DNA of 64,000 bases. Source: Mangifera indica. Taxonomy: Eukaryota; Streptophyta; Magnoliopsida; Sapindales; Anacardiaceae. The notes below the pieces were generated by a model. It made no database searches. It saw only the letters and a list, made by a program, of their open reading frames with translations, and had not been told where the DNA came from. A program made the translations under genes and the position numbers. The stretch spans positions 13,832,449 to 13,896,448 of the forward strand of contig NC_058149.1 in the NCBI RefSeq assembly GCF_011075055.1. The letters run 5' to 3'. Below are positions 12,160 to 26,253 of this stretch, in pieces (position 1 is the first letter of the stretch; each line of letters starts with the position of its first letter).

Positions 12160-15100
12160 TCATTTGTTGCTGTTACTTTTTTCTTTTTCCTGAAAATCGC
12201 TTTTGTTCTGATTGGTGCTTCCTTTGGTATCAATGCAAGGGGTCAGAGGTGGGAAAGATGGCACCGATTTTAATATGAACTTGCGGCCACTTTTCAAGGC
12301 TCCTGAAGAGCTTGACCCAAGTTCATGCCCACGAGCTTGGGGAGGTGAAACTCGCTTGCGACTGGGGGAACTTACTTTATCTGATTTAACGGGAGTAGAT
12401 GCATCTTTCAGAATGTCAGGTGTATCATCTTCCAGAAGGCTACAAAGCCTGCTGTCAGAGTCAAGCGCCTGGTGATTCTTGGTCCCACTTGACTGAGTCA
12501 TTGGGGTAATAGGTGAACTACGCCAATGCTGGGAACTAACTGATGTGAGGTTACCACTTCTGGGGCATAATTGGAATCGTGAAGCATTTGTCCAGTCAGA
12601 TGCCTTACATGAAGTTGAGGAGGCCATGCCCATTGAAGAAAAATCAAGCAGTGGATTGACATCACGAAAATCAGCAAGTTTGTCACATCTTGAAGAGAAT
12701 GGGTCTGTCATGTCTTTGCTGTTGTAATCCATTCTCTGACCACAAGCACCCACATCCAGTATTTCTTTACTTGTTTCCAGAAGCATATTATTACAATCTG
12801 AATTTTTCTGAGATGTTGGTGTTTTTGTAAAAGATGATAATATGGTAACATCAGACTTGAGTGATGGAATGTATCTTCTAGAAAGAATTCGAGATTTCGG
12901 TGCATCCTTTCCGTGGCTAAATAAAGAACAAGGATTTAATCAGCTTTGTTCAAGTTGATTTTCATCCTTCCAGCCAAAATTTTGTGGAAAAAAAAAAACT
13001 ATGATCAAAGAAGCCTTACTCTGAGCAATTGAATGGTGGAGTCAATGGTGTCAGGTTGCGGGGATCATACAACTCAGAATTTAAGACATCATTCTTGTTT
13101 GTTATAGTTTCTAATTTGTCATCAAATGTTCCTTCTGATCTGTCTTTGTTGAATCTGTTGCTCACCATTTCATCATTTCCAACATAATCTGTATGAACAA
13201 AAATAAAGATGAAAAAATGTGCACTGTTCAGTTGTAAAGAGTGACCAATTTTTCTTTTTTATTATCATGCAAGAATGCTGAGAAGTGACATCTTATGCTA
13301 ACAATAAGCCATTATTCAATTGAGTGTCCAAAACCAAAGGTTCCCTAGTGCATATAAGCTTTAAAAGAGCAATCGGAAAATAAAAATTCGAGTGTGATCC
13401 TCTCACCTTCTTTTGTTCCAAATACATTTTTGCAACCCTCACATCGACATCCACTTGAGCATCCAACGTTAGCCTATTCAAAATAAACCATTAAATGGAA
13501 CATCAGCCCATTTAATTATATGAAATGTGGCATAGAGAAAAAGTTTTACCTGATAGCATTCACAGTATTTTTTCAGACACATCGATTTTTTACAATTGCA
13601 GCCTCTTTTGTGCCTAGCTGAGGCTGGTGTCATTTGGCTTCCATCATCCTGTAGAGGGTTATTACCGTTACGAAATTTCAAAACTACATAAAACAGAATC
13701 AAGCCGAAAAAATCTTAAGAGATTGAACTTGGAGGCTTCTATGCCTCATGGCTTACCAGAAATTTGGTAGCATGCTGCACAATCTTGGGAGCAAAAGCTA
13801 TTGGATTACGGGATTCAATTTGCTGCCTTGTCTCAAGAACAGTATCTTCATATTCTGGTCTGTTAAAGCACCCTTGGCAGGCACAAGGTCCATCACAATA
13901 GATTCCAGCAGCAAAACAATCACAGTAACTGTTGGACAATAACATGAGAAACAAAAGGTTTTAAAGAAACGCATATAGGAATTATATAAGATATGGATGT
14001 GTGACCTTCACAGAAAAATAAAATAATAAACTTACAGTTTCAAGCATTTGGTCTTCTTACAATTGCAGCGTTTGCAACCTTCACCATCAATGGTGCCAAA
14101 TGGTTTCTTCCTGAAGAAATTGTACAAAACTTTAGTGCTCAAGAAAAATATCAACCATATAGAACCTATCGAATCAGCAAAGATCTTATACAAACTAGCC
14201 TTTTCTTTTTCGGGCTTGTTTGACTGAACTTCTCAAAACTGTCAGTATGCTCTGAGTTAAATGTCCTCTTAGTATGAGGAGTTGCATGATGATCAATCGG
14301 AGGCAACATATCCGAAGGTCCTGTGTGGTCAAATGATTCAGAAATCATAGAACTCACAGCAATTAAAGTCTTACTTTCAACCATCCCATATTCAACAGTG
14401 GCAGCATGACCCTCAGGCAAAGCATTGACAATGCTGTTTAGATGCAAGCCAATTCCTGATGGCTTGGAAATAGTTAAGGGAGACTTTCCAGTATGACAAG
14501 GAGGAAACATAGGAGTGACAGGTTGGGGCAAGTTAACCAGCTCCCTCCGATTGAAAGTTGCGCTTAAATCCAAGCTCTCTGATTCATGGGGGGTAGCAGG
14601 TGATCTTGATTCAGTTATATCATTTGCCTGATTCAAAGGATTTGTGCTTTTCCCAACAGCTTTATGTTGAGCTTCTTCAAATTGAAGGCAACGCCTACTC
14701 ATGCCACGTTGGTTCTGACTGGCCTACATTGACTATTGCAATTACTTTACAGCAAAAGAATATACAAGTAGGATTTGATAACATGAAATGAAAAATAGGT
14801 TCACATTATGCTATTGCCATATATTAAATTGCAGAAAAATTGATAAAAATGACATGCAAAAAAACATTGCAGCTTATAAATTCTAACAAATAAATTTCAA
14901 AAGTAATTAGCACAGGCATCTCCCCTTAAAATTATGAAATGATGAAATTCACCATGGAATATTTGGCATAAAGAATAAATGCCAGTTGTTCCCAACAGCA
15001 GACTACAAGTTCTTCCCTCCACCCTATATAACTTTATGTTGGGCCGTATACAATGCTTAGAGTCAAAAAGGCATCCCATCCAAAAGGAAAAACATCAAAT

Positions 15101-17199
15101 ACAAAACTAAACTATTCCTAAATTTTAAAAATAAAAAATAAAAGAAATATGCAAAATTAGCTATAGAGAAATGGCATTAGAATTTATCAGATAAATTTGA
15201 GATTGGCTAGTCATACCTCAAGATCATGCACTGTACTATCAATGAGTCCATGTAGGATTTCTCCGGAATTTTCTTCCAAATGTTCATTTGTCTGAACAAT
15301 CTGCAGTTTTCCAGGCAGCAATTGTGGGGGCCAATTGGATTCATCCCCATGGACACTCCCTGAATTCTGCAAGGTAAAAAGGAAAAAATCATAAGACTAG
15401 AATAAGAATATCGAAAGAGTAAAAGAATTTTTCTCCTATACATCAAGATGGACCACATCCTAACTAAAATTAAGAATGCAAAATTAGTGGTTACCTGAGC
15501 GCTTAGGCCTTCATATTGTTGCTTACTAGAAGCATGGTCCAAAGACAAATTAGACTCGATATTTGAGCCTCCATTAGATTCCCTTTCTCCATGTGTTTTC
15601 TCATCTTTAATCTTGCTTGGCTCGTTATCAAATGTGGTCTTTCCTTGAATGTTTTGTTCAGTTTCCGCTGGCATGGCCTCAGGTACAACCACTTTCATCT
15701 TCATAAAAGATTTGTCATCAAGTGTTAACATCGTCTTCTTTGAGTCACTTGTACCACTCTGTGATAATTCAACCACATTGGGCAACTGTTTTGAATTATG
15801 TGCTGCAGAAGTAGAGTTTGTAGAATCAACGTCCACGTGATCAGCAAAGTATTCATCCACACACCCAGAAGGGCTGCTGGATTGTTCCTGCACAGAATAC
15901 TTTATATCACTGTCTTTATGAGTGACGGCAGTCAACCCACCATGCACTAACAAATTTGATTTCTCCAGATCACCAGGACCATCAGCAGACTTTCTGGCTT
16001 CATCATCATGTGGGGGCAGTTCTGCACTGGGTAACTGAAGACACAGAGACCTGATAACAGATATGAAGTGTCACGTCATCAATGCTCAAGTTACAGTTGA
16101 TATCAAATTGAAACCAATAATCTGAAATTAAAGGTTTCTCAAACCTTTTTAAGAAACTTGTTTCTCGGAGTGCATTTATGTGTGGAGAAGTGAATACAAG
16201 TGGAGGAGAATTAAGTCCCAAAAACCCTTGTAATACAAGGGGTTCTTTGGCAGGCCTTATAGGGGATAAGTTGCTAAGGAAATTAGAAAAAGGAGATTCC
16301 TGAAATGAAAGGGGAACACCATTAGTTAAATTCTCCTGGGGGATCACAATGTACATGAAACACACTTCTCTTGGACAAAAAGCTGCATGGATTATGAACT
16401 TCTTAAGAAACAGTATAAAAAACATTAGTGTTTCCTATAGGCTCCAAAAATGCAAGGAATTAAAATCAACTAGATACTCCTAATACTTGTTTTTCTTAGA
16501 AGCAATCTTAATTTGTTGATGTAGTTAGTATTATCGATAAAAATTAAATAAAATCACATTTGTATCCTTCAGTTATTACAAGCAATAGAACACCACTTAT
16601 ACAAAAACCAATAAACAAAGAAAGAAACATAGACCAAGAAATGCAAAAGATATAGTTAAGACTTACACCAATAAATTAAGAAAATGGGACTATCCTTTTT
16701 TTTAGGTCATGCCTAAAACTATAAAAATCAGTCAAAGAACTATTAAACCCACTTTAAATCTTATTGCAACAAAAAAATTTAACGAAACTGAATCTATATT
16801 ATGCACTTAAAAAATCAATTAACTTCAAATTTGTGTCACCATTGACTAAATAGAAGCAAAATTTCACAACTATCTACATAATATACATCCACAAAAGCCC
16901 AATCAAACCAACACAATAAGGAAAACAATTTTAAAACCTAAATTAAGGCAAGAAAGAAGTCAACTAAGTAACCAAATATCCCACCAATCTGGCACACAAC
17001 ATACCAAAATTGTCACCAGAGAATGAGATCCACAAAACTGCAAATGCTCGTAAAGACTATAAAAATCAAAACAAAACCAGCAAATAAAAATAAATGGTAA
17101 GTAATGTGTAGTTACTTGAACAGGAGAAGCTGATGTTGGAGTAGCTAAGACGGCCGCCGCAGAGGCGGTAGCTTTGGAAGTTGGCTCAGGAGAATCCAT
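12160..17199 (-). CDS. CPP (CXC-domain) transcription factor, TSO1/SOL-like, eleven exons
   Basis: Exons on the minus strand: 17116-17199, 16145-16299, 15495-16050, 15217-15366, 14200-14723, 14036-14110, 13757-13928, 13550-13648, 13407-13473, 13020-13188 and 12160-12916, giving 935 residues. The N-terminus has the conserved [19 protein letters not shown] and PLVFTSPH segments; [13 protein letters not shown] follows in exon 5. Two cysteine-rich CXC domains lie at about residues 495-535 ([19 protein letters not shown]) and 585-622 ([18 protein letters not shown], then [11 protein letters not shown]), joined by the RNPIAF linker. The C-terminus has [20 protein letters not shown] proteins bind TTYGAA-type (CHR-like) DNA; TSO1 and SOL act with MYB3R/DREAM-type complexes in cell division and floral meristems. 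The intron after exon 5 seems to begin GC rather than GT. Member assignment (TSO1 versus SOL1/SOL2) needs a tree. Confidence 0.95.
14111..14199 (-). other. Probable GC-AG intron in the CPP gene
   Basis: Reading the minus strand, exon 5 ends in AAGAAAAG and the intron would start GCTAGT; it ends TTCTTCAG before the next exon at 14110. This is the only junction that keeps the family-wide frame KKKR-K-KP through to the first CXC domain. The nearest GT donor (CTAGTTTG) would shift the frame. GC donors are the most common non-canonical class in plants. Confidence 0.65.
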
Positions 17200-20100
17200 A
17201 ATGAGAAAAAGAGACAATAATCGTTGGGGTCAGTCTCAGCATCTTCTTCCACGCCCACTGGCCGCCTATACTGCTGAAACTGAGAGTTGAAAATGATGAG
17301 AAAATAAAAAAAAATTATTTCTTAATTTGTTTTTTTCTCTATAATTTTAATTTTAATTTTAATTTTTATCACCAACCAGTGAATGCGTGTGAACGAAGGG
17401 AGACGTAGCGGCTGAGAGAGCGGGCATTCAAAATCAGAGCGGGAAGTTTCTAATTTCGACCTCTTTTGGACTTATGGTCCATGGGCCAAAGCCCATCAAA
17501 TCTCAGTACTTTTGTTTTTGTTTTTTTATTAATTTAGATTATTTACGATTAAATTCAAACCGAGTCAGATTAGTGTCATTCAAGTCAAATTTGGGTTAAA
17601 GTTTCACTTTAATAGCTCGGTTTGAATTCTATCTCATCAGTGATATTGTTTAACCCATTATCACTGGTAATCTCTGATAATATCTCTAACTAATTCAAAT
17701 GAGTTTAAACTTAAATTGATCATTTAAAATTCAAATTAAACTCAAGTTAGTTCATATTGGGTTTTGACTTGACTTTACCTCATTTTAATGTTTTCATACC
17801 CATTTGGGTATTGCTCAATAAAAAGGTCAATATAGGTTTTTTCTAGTATAACCGGTTTGACAAATAAACTATTTAAAATAATATTAAAAAATAATCTTAT
17901 CTATTTAATTATTAAATATAAAATTTGAATTACACTTAATCAAAATTAATTTTAGTCCAATGGCACACATGACTATTTCCAAAATAAGAGGTATTTTATT
18001 CAATGACACAACCTTTTACCTAAATTGTTATTTGACTTGACACTTAACTTTTTTTTTTTGGAGCAAACAATATTTCTTTCAAAAACATCTTTGAATTTTA
18101 TATGGTAAACTCTTTTTATCTTCACTCGTCTCCATGGTTACTAAATATTATTTGTATTTTTTTTGTATTCATTTAATTTCCATTGAATTTAGGAAAAAAT
18201 ATTTTCGGATGAAATTATCTTTATTGACAAATCAGTATCATTAATTTAAAACTTACTTAGATGAACACTTTCGTTCAGAGATTACCATGTTTGATAATTC
18301 GGAGAGAGAAGTTATAAATTTTGGAATTTGAATGTTGTTTGAAATCTTGGAACTCATTTTAACACTTTAAAGCTCCTATAATTAACACATTTTCCATGAC
18401 TACAATTTTAACTAATGATATTTGAGCATGGGCCAAGATTTTTATCAAATAAACAGTAGAATATGTGGGTAAAAACGGTGAATAAGGAAGAAGGAGGACA
18501 TTTGGGAAGTCACAACGAGAGAAGAGAAAGATATTGGATGGCTAAAAAGTAAAAAGAAAAGGGTAAACTTTTATCATTATTCATTAATGTCTAAGTGTGG
18601 TGACCAACTATTTTCTCCGCAGCCTCACGTGCATGCAACCTGCTAGCACGCTTTACGTAAACTTAATATTATTATAAATAAAATACAATAACAAATTTAC
18701 AATATTTATGTACAAAGACTACATAGTCCAAAAGAGGTATTTTACCTCATGCATGGGCGTTTTACCATGTTTTATAAGAGAAAGAGTAATGTTATGTGTA
18801 TATATTTTTAGAAGAATGTATAAATTTTAATTTTTTGTTAAATAACGATTCTACCCCTAACGTTAATTAAAATTTTTAACGAAAATTTGATTGTAGGTGG
18901 GTGTTTGGGTTTTTCAAAGTTGGTGGATGAGAATTTGGGAATTCACTATACTTTGGGTGGGAATAAGTCTTTTGGCCTTTTTAGTATATAATTTGTATAT
19001 ACATGACACGTTATCATATGATTAGATATTACTTAATTTTTAATTTAAAATTATTTAATTATATGATAACATATCATTTGTATATCTAAATTGTATATCA
19101 AAAATATTTATACGTGATTTTATTGTTAGAGGAGAGAGATTTAGAGTATAGATTTGTATACTAATGATTATACGTTAGTATGTGATTTATCATATTTAAT
19201 TTTAATTTAAAATCATTTAAAATAATGATATATTATCATTAATAATAAGTTTCATTTCAAAATCAACTGAACAAAATAATATTTTTCAAATGATTTAGCC
19301 AATTACTTGAAAGTTTAAGTCTATCATTATGTTTTACTTATTTTTTTATTACAATCTAACAATGTAATAATATTGGATGTCAAAACTGTCCTCTTGAAAT
19401 CTCTATACAATTTATCTGTTTATGGGATAAGAAATGTGGATATGAACTTCTTATAAAAAAGAATGAACTAGTGGATTGCTAATAAACAATAATAAAATTA
19501 TGTGTATTTATTTTAAGTACATAAATAAATATATATTTATATGCATTATTACGTGATTAAGTGATTTTGAATTAAGAATAAAATAATATATAATCAACTG
19601 ATAACACAAATAAATATATATATTTATTTATTTATTTATTTATTTATATACTTAAAACAAATATGTATAATATTAGTTAATAAACAATAATATTAAAGTA
19701 ATTAATGTTCTGTAAAGTAAAAGAATAGAGAGAAGATAGGTGAATAAGCTAGTGTGTATTATAATTTATTAAAGTAATGTTGCGTGTATATATTTTTGAA
19801 TATATAAATAATATATAATTATATAATTAAGTATTATTTTATTTTTAATTTAAAATTATTTAATTATATAATAATATATTATTCTATTTAAATCTATATG
19901 TATATAATTTTATTGAATTTATTGTCGGAGGATAAATGAGGTGTGTTGTACGTAGATGGGGGAAGAGAGATTAAAGCTGAAAGGGAAGAGAAAATAAAAA
20001 AAAATAAAAAATGTGTATATGTATACGTAGGGTGGTATTTGGGCTTGGGTTGGTCATGGTCATGCATGGAAGCATTTCCCAATAAGAGAATCGAATCAGT

Positions 20101-21540
20101 CCCCTTTCCTTTTGCTTTTTCACAGTTTGCTACAGCCTTCTTTACCATTCCCCAAGAAATTGGTGGATGATCATCTAATCTCTTATGGGTTTTGTTTTCT
20201 TTAATTTTTAGTTTATTCTATTTTTCTTTTCTTTCTTCCCAAATTCCAAGTTGTTCCTCTCTAGAGAGAGAGAGAGAGAGATTGATCAACATTCAAAAAA
20301 TAAAAATTAAGAAGACGAGAAGGGAAAAGAAAATGACAGAGAAAAAGCTATTGCAGTAGTGAAGAGGAAAAGAAAAGAAAAAAGATGGTCAAAATTTGAT
20401 GAACCTCGAAGACTTCGATCCTCTTCCATCATCAGCTTCGACTATCTTTATCGAAACTCTACCATTTCTTTTTATTCCATATTTCTCTGTATAATCTCTC
20501 CTCTCTTAATATTTTTCATCATACATATTTATTAATTTTCTCACCTCGTATCATTTTCAATTCGATATAAGAATTTTGAAAGAATCAACCCTGCTGGCTT
20601 CTTATTAAAATGTTGATGCAATCACCTATTTTATATAATTGTGATTGAGAGACATAATGATGATTCTGATATCGAATAATATGAATTTAAAAAAAATTAT
20701 AACATAAAAATTAGTTATTTAGATTTGAGAGTTAATGACTATATAAACCTTAAAGTAGAAATTTATATTTTTTATTCAAAAACTTGATATCTAATCAAAT
20801 AATAATATATTATAAAAAATATTTAAACCCTAAACTTTAAATTTTAAACCCTAAATTACGTACTTAAAACTAATGCACTTATGATTGAATATTAATTTCA
20901 GCCACTTCAAACTCTTATAGAATATATAAAAAACAACAACGTTCCTCGAATTTATAGCCATGCAAGTGCAACTTTTACTTTAAACCTTGGCTACGTCGAT
21001 TCAGGCTCAGTACCAAATATATATCCCTCTAAATTTACCAACTCTGACATGCACGAATGGCCCCAGTTAAGATAATAATAATATACACACATGCAAGCCA
21101 ATGATTTTCCCAACTTCTCTTTTTTTAATATCTGACCAAGGCATGTAAACAAGCCTATGATATTCGATCAGGGCTTTTTTTCTTCTTATTTTTATTATAT
21201 CTAATTAATGGTCTGGCAGAAGATGAAAGGATATTAATTAATTTCTAATAAGAACCCATTTGACTTATTTGTAAAATTAGGGTTTGAAGTACGAAGAAAA
21301 ATAGAAGGAATATTCAAAATTGAAAAGCAATGTCCATTTTCCCTTATATGGTGACTGTGAGATGAGGAAGTGGGATCTTACTTAAAGTTACAAAGTATAT
21401 AATGAGAGAGGAGACGTGACAAGTCCTTGGTTATTTTAAGATAAATAAGAATAAGGAGTTAGCCAAAGTGAAAGAATATGAAAAAGAAAATGTAAGCCTC
21501 CCTCTGGCAACCTCAATCTGCTCCAATTCTCGAGGTTTTA
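17200..21540. other. Long AT-rich divergent spacer
   Basis: Separates the CPP (-) and RanBP2 zinc-finger (+) genes. I see no gene. Bases 17.2-17.45 kb are the CPP leader and promoter. AT-rich blocks at about 18.79-19.13, 19.19-19.23 and 19.77-19.90 kb share the phrases GTGTATATATTTTT and TTTAATTTAAAATTATTTAATTATATGATAA and look like fragments of one small repeat family. A (GA)n run sits at 20264-20281. Small open frames at 19894-20170 have no recognisable domain. Confidence 0.4.
19480..19692. mobile_element. MITE-like insertion flanked by a 15-bp direct repeat
   Basis: TAATAAACAATAATA occurs at 19480-19494 and again at 19678-19692. Between them, 183 bp have imperfectly inverted ends: the left end reads ...TATTTTAAGTACATAAATAAATATA and the complement of the right end ...GTTTTAAGTATATAAATAAAT. 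The inner part includes a (TTTA)n run at about 19620-19650. The size, inverted ends and flanking direct repeat suit a miniature inverted-repeat element, though the direct repeat is longer than common target duplications, so part of it may belong to the element. Confidence 0.5.
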
Positions 21541-21547
21541 TAACAAG

Positions 21548-21557
21548 TATATAAACC
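21548..21557 (+). promoter_or_regulatory. TATA box of the RanBP2 zinc-finger gene
   Basis: TATATAAACC lies about 200 bp before the start codon. A 5'UTR intron appears to run from 21617 (AAG then GTGAGA) to 21749 (TTTGAACAG), placing ATG three bases into exon 2. This makes the TATA box about 60 bp upstream of the first-exon end. Confidence 0.55.
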
Positions 21558-21752
21558 ACCTTAGCTTAAACCCAAATTCACAAATCTCTCTTGTTCTCTT
21601 CCTAGCCATTGTTAAGGTGAGAGCTTACAAACCCTCATGTATCTTCTTCATTTCCTGTATATTTCTTCTGCTCTTAATCATTTCATTTATTTTTATTTGT
21701 TTCATTAATAACTTTTTCATCTCTTCTGGGATGAGATGATTTTGAACAGATC

Positions 21753-22339
21753 ATGAGCAGGCCAGGAGATTGGAATTGCAGGACATGCAACCATTTGAAC
21801 TTCCAGAGAAGGGATTCATGCCAGCGATGTGGAGAGCCAAGGCCTGGTGATTATGGAGGTTTTGGTGGGCGGGGCGGCAACTCATCTTTTGGATTCAGCA
21901 CTGGCCCCGATGTTAGGCCTGGTGACTGGTACTGCACCTTCGGCAACTGCGGCGCCCACAACTTTGCTAGCCGCTCCAGCTGCTTCAAGTGTGGCGCTTC
22001 CAAGGATGACTCTGGTGGATTAGCTGAGGGTGACATCCCTCGAATGAGAAGTAGTTTTGGCTTCGCCAGTGGCAGCTCTAGTCGCTCTGGATGGAAATCT
22101 GGGGACTGGATTTGTACCAGGTTGATTAGCTTAACTTAATTTGCCAGTTACATTTATCCTTTTTGCACCTTTCCCACTCTCTATAGAGAAAGAGAAATGC
22201 TATATATTCTTGTTCATAGTCTAAGCTAATTACGCTTGAATTTCACAGGTCTGGCTGCAATGAACACAACTTTGCTAGCCGTATGGAATGTTTCAGATGC
22301 AATGCTCCCAGGGATTCTGGCAACAAGTTTTCTTATTAA
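21753..22339 (+). CDS. Small protein with three RanBP2-type zinc fingers
   Basis: Exons 21753-22120 and 22249-22339 (GT-AG) encode 152 residues. Three RanBP2/NZF-type fingers follow the W-x-C-x2-4-C-x3-N-x6-C-x2-C pattern: GDWNCRTCNHLNFQRRDSC (near residue 5), GDWYCTFGNCGAHNFASRSS (near 51) and GDWICTRSGCNEHNFASRME (near 119). Spacers are Gly/Ser-rich. These fingers bind single-stranded RNA or ubiquitin in other proteins; the plant relatives are small, poorly studied proteins annotated as Ran BP2/NZF zinc finger-like. The intron interrupts finger 3 between Arg and Ser. The start is the first ATG after the 5'UTR intron and begins directly at finger 1, as in relatives. Confidence 0.94.
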
Positions 22340-25300
22340 TCAAATAGTCCTTAAATTTTCGAGTAAGGGTTTTCTTGACAAATAGTATTTGCTTCTATAT
22401 AACATATTACTTTCTTTCTGTAAAAAGACTAATGGGTATTACATTCTGGGTACTTCAAATTTTCAGCTACTGCAGTCCAAGATGGAATGAAGAAATTAAG
22501 AGCATGGCTATGCATGGCATCGCAGGACTTAGTCTCCTTTTTGCTCCCTATCTAAATCTATTTATTTCTTTATTTTAGAGATTTGTGTTTTCTTCTGCTA
22601 GCTAGGGATGAAGAAAGGCCTCAGTTGTTAGCATTTTGTGAGGTTTTTAATATCAAGTATACGCATGTAGTTCTTCTCTACTATCAATCCGATATCTATC
22701 AGTGTTTTCTCTGTGATGGTTTAATTTGAAGCTGCTTTAAAATTTATTGCTTATGTTTCTCCTCTCTCTAGATCTCTTTAATTATGTTTTGTTAACATTA
22801 TCGATAGTTCAAGATAAAGATTCAAGGCTGCTTTTTTGATGAGACACAAGTGGTCCAAGGAATATTAATTTGACTTATAACTGTGAACAATTAGCATATT
22901 GCTCTTCTCTGCAAAGCAATTTAAAGGGGTTTTAGAAATGGACCACCATAGGATCTTTTGTTCAAACCAATGCAAGATAAAAGAGAAGGATAATGATATT
23001 CAAACCCTAGCTTTGGAGTCTTAAATTATAACCTTTTGCTAGAGAAATGGGGCAATATAAATCATGCCCTAATTCAATTAATAAAGATGATGTCTACATA
23101 CTAAAGATGAGAATTTATGTATAATATGAGAATCATGCCCTAATTACAATGAATCTTATCCATTTAAACGAACCCTAATACAATATCAAATATAATTGCC
23201 AGTGATTATCTTAATCATTTGTTGATGAACTCTATGTACACCATCTAAATTTATGTAATCGATCAAATTATATGTACCTAATTTTGAATACTTAATTCGG
23301 TATCCAGATAATGTATCCACATGTATTATATGTAATTTTTTCTTTAATTTAAAATTACTCAATCACACAATAACATATTATTTAAGTATCAATTGAATAT
23401 TTAAAACTAGGTGTATATATCATTGCTCTAATATAATATCCCACCAAAATCTTAAACCGGTTCATTAATTTCTTTGAAAGATCTTGTGAGAATGTTTTCA
23501 AGGCCTAAATGGTTACAGGAGAGTTTTAGAGGTAATGTATAGCAATGAATCATTCTTTATACAAAGCAAAATAGTAATGAAAATAATCAGTTTCCATGAT
23601 CTTGTGATTAACGGATGGGGTTAAGTTGAAAGAGGCAGATGAAGTTCAATGGAGAGTATTAAAGTAAGTTGTTAAAATTTTTTTTTTTTAAAAAGTAAGA
23701 GAATTCACATCGGATTCCACCGCTTTTTAAGCTAAAAACTTTCATGGGTTGCTGCGTTGAAGTCTTAGGGTTTATATATTACAGCAAAAATATTTTATTG
23801 ATTGGTCAAAAAGGAACCACACATTCATTAGTGTCTGCTACTACACTCCATTACTTAGCTTTTAGCAAGATTCTTTGTTTCTCTTTAAAGCTTAGCTTTA
23901 AGCTTTATGTTACCTTTGCTTTATTTGTTGATTTTAGTGAAGTCAAGTACATCTCAATAAATCATGTCACCCCCAAGTTTTAATCATTTTATATAGTTTC
24001 TATTTTATAGTTATTTATATATTACATTTATCATGGCATTTTCAGTGCATTACCTACAATAGAATTGAGTTGAGTTGAGCTCCAATCAAGATATGATCAA
24101 ATTCGACAAAAATCTAAACGATCAACTCAAGATTAAGCTCAAATATTTGAGTTGGCCAACAGTAACGCTGAAGAAAAAGAAGAATCACTATGATTAAAAA
24201 AAACATTTGTCAAAGAAGCAAGTTCAGATACGATGACATTAGAGAAGAGTCAATCTTGAGCCAAGCTCGAGATTGGTGAACTGAAATGTGGGGTGCTTGA
24301 GCTTAGCTCATCTGAACCAAAAAGTGATATGATCAGCTAGCTCAAATTACATGCACATCTAACTAAATGTCATTGTTCCAGCAAAGTTAATGGTTTTAAT
24401 GATAGATTAGAGTTTAGAGAGATGATGATGATGAGCTCAATTATTGTAATTAATTATTGATAGATAATTAAGATGAGTAATTACATTATAATTAAATAGG
24501 GATGGGATGTTATCACAAAGACAAGACCATTGATGGAGTGGATGCTGAAGAAAGAAGAACATGAGGATCTTTAATCATGAACTTAAATGCGGACTTGGGA
24601 CCCCAAAACCCCATCGAAACTAGCTACTGAAACAGATGAATTCTGTAAATTTTAAAGTTGTTTAAGAGTTGAAATATTGAATTAACACACTGTAATAGTC
24701 AAATGCCAATAAAAACAAGACAACTTTTTTCCTCTCCAATATTTCAAAATAACTTATACTTTTTTAAAGTCATTTTCTTTTGTAAACTTTATATACCAAG
24801 CAAAGCACCATGTTCAAAAACCCTTGAAGCCATTCCCTTTTATATCTTTATAAAACCAAGCATGCATGCCCGCTTTAATTTGCAGGGAACATCATTAGTT
24901 GCCCTATATATAGTATAATATCACAAATAAACAATAATTCAACCTCTTAACATTCTTGTTTCTAATCAAAGTGTTGTTTGAAGCATAAAATATATAAGAT
25001 ATTTGGTGCATATATCGTGGATACAAATCATACGATAAACCCAAAAGACTTTGCCTAAAACTTCTATTATGATGGATTGAATAACTTTCGTAAGCAATCG
25101 TAGAAAGATGCCGCCAATTTGTTTCAAGCAATCCCCAATGATTAATACACATTGTTCCATTTTTTCAATAAAATTGATCATAACAAATTAACTAATATTC
25201 CATGTAATAGAAATTGGAACTAACAAAAAGACCCTTGATTCCATAGAGATTTTGGGTTTAAATTGAGTTCGAACTAGTTTTTATTTAGACTTTACTCAAT

Positions 25301-26244
25301 TTAAATCCACTCTTAGTTTTATCAAGAACAGGGGTTTTGTACCTATAATTTAGCCCATCATTTTGTTATATATGTATATACAGTCAAACTTTAGTCTACT
25401 TTGTCAAGTTTCAACGGTATTTTCCTTTATCAATCTTACTTCAGTGTGTTAGGTATATGCTGTTATTATAAATATAGGTAGAGTGGAAACCTGACTTTTA
25501 GAAATGTTATCATAAACTATCCCAAAAATTCCAAATTTATCATTTAATTAAATTATAATTTTTGCTTTTATTTTAATCAAATAAACACTTGAAGCATGAA
25601 CATCTCTTGGTCTTAACAAGACACTGACCGGGTTGGTGCCAATTTGGGTCTTAACTGAACGAATCAAATAAGTAATAAATTAAAAAATTAGAACAATGTT
25701 CAACCAAACAGAATTATGTTTCTATGGTATATGGTGCATATTTATTATTAAATAAACTCAATTTGAGTCCCAATAATTATACCAAATTTTCAATTAATTT
25801 TATATAGTTAATCAAAATTGAAAGTTGTTTAATAGGAATGATTATATTCACTTGTAGAGTTTGGATTCCAGTGTCAGGACTAAATCCCAATAATTATAAA
25901 ATTATTCAAAACAAGTTAGTTTATGTTATATTAATGTCAACATAACATTTTGACCTGATGGTTAAACTGCAATCTATACAATTTGATACACTTTAATGGG
26001 TAGAATGGGTTTAAGCATTAACTTGAATCAAAAGTAACCACCGAATTGCCGGAGAGAGAGAGAGCGGTTGGGATTGGAGTTTTTCACGGTAAATAATGGC
26101 TTCATCGCTCTCATATAAGTATCTTTGCAAATCCTAGCCCTAACCCAATTTACACTAAAGGTCTAAACCTATTTGTGATGAGGTCCAGCCCGAGGAGGTC
26201 CACAGTTTATTCCAAATTTTCAGATAAAGTGGAAGTTTCCCTCA
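22340..26244. other. 3'UTR of the zinc-finger gene and gene-poor DNA
   Basis: The first few hundred bases look like 3'UTR. Beyond about 22.8 kb I see no gene. The block at 25380-25610 is similar to 34090-34340, the 3' side of another DUF247 copy, and so marks one edge of a local segmental duplication. An AT-rich repeat of the family described at 11.8 kb sits at about 23320-23400. A small purine tract (GAGAGAGAGAGAG) is at 26051. Confidence 0.4.
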
Positions 26245-26253
26245 CCTAAACAA

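Noticed and set aside
12212..12727. Plus-strand open frames of 60-87 residues
   Set aside because: Antisense shadows of the last exon of the CPP gene.
19894..20170. Overlapping open frames of 75-84 residues near a (GA)n run
   Set aside because: No domain or splice structure; the frames face each other over the same DNA.
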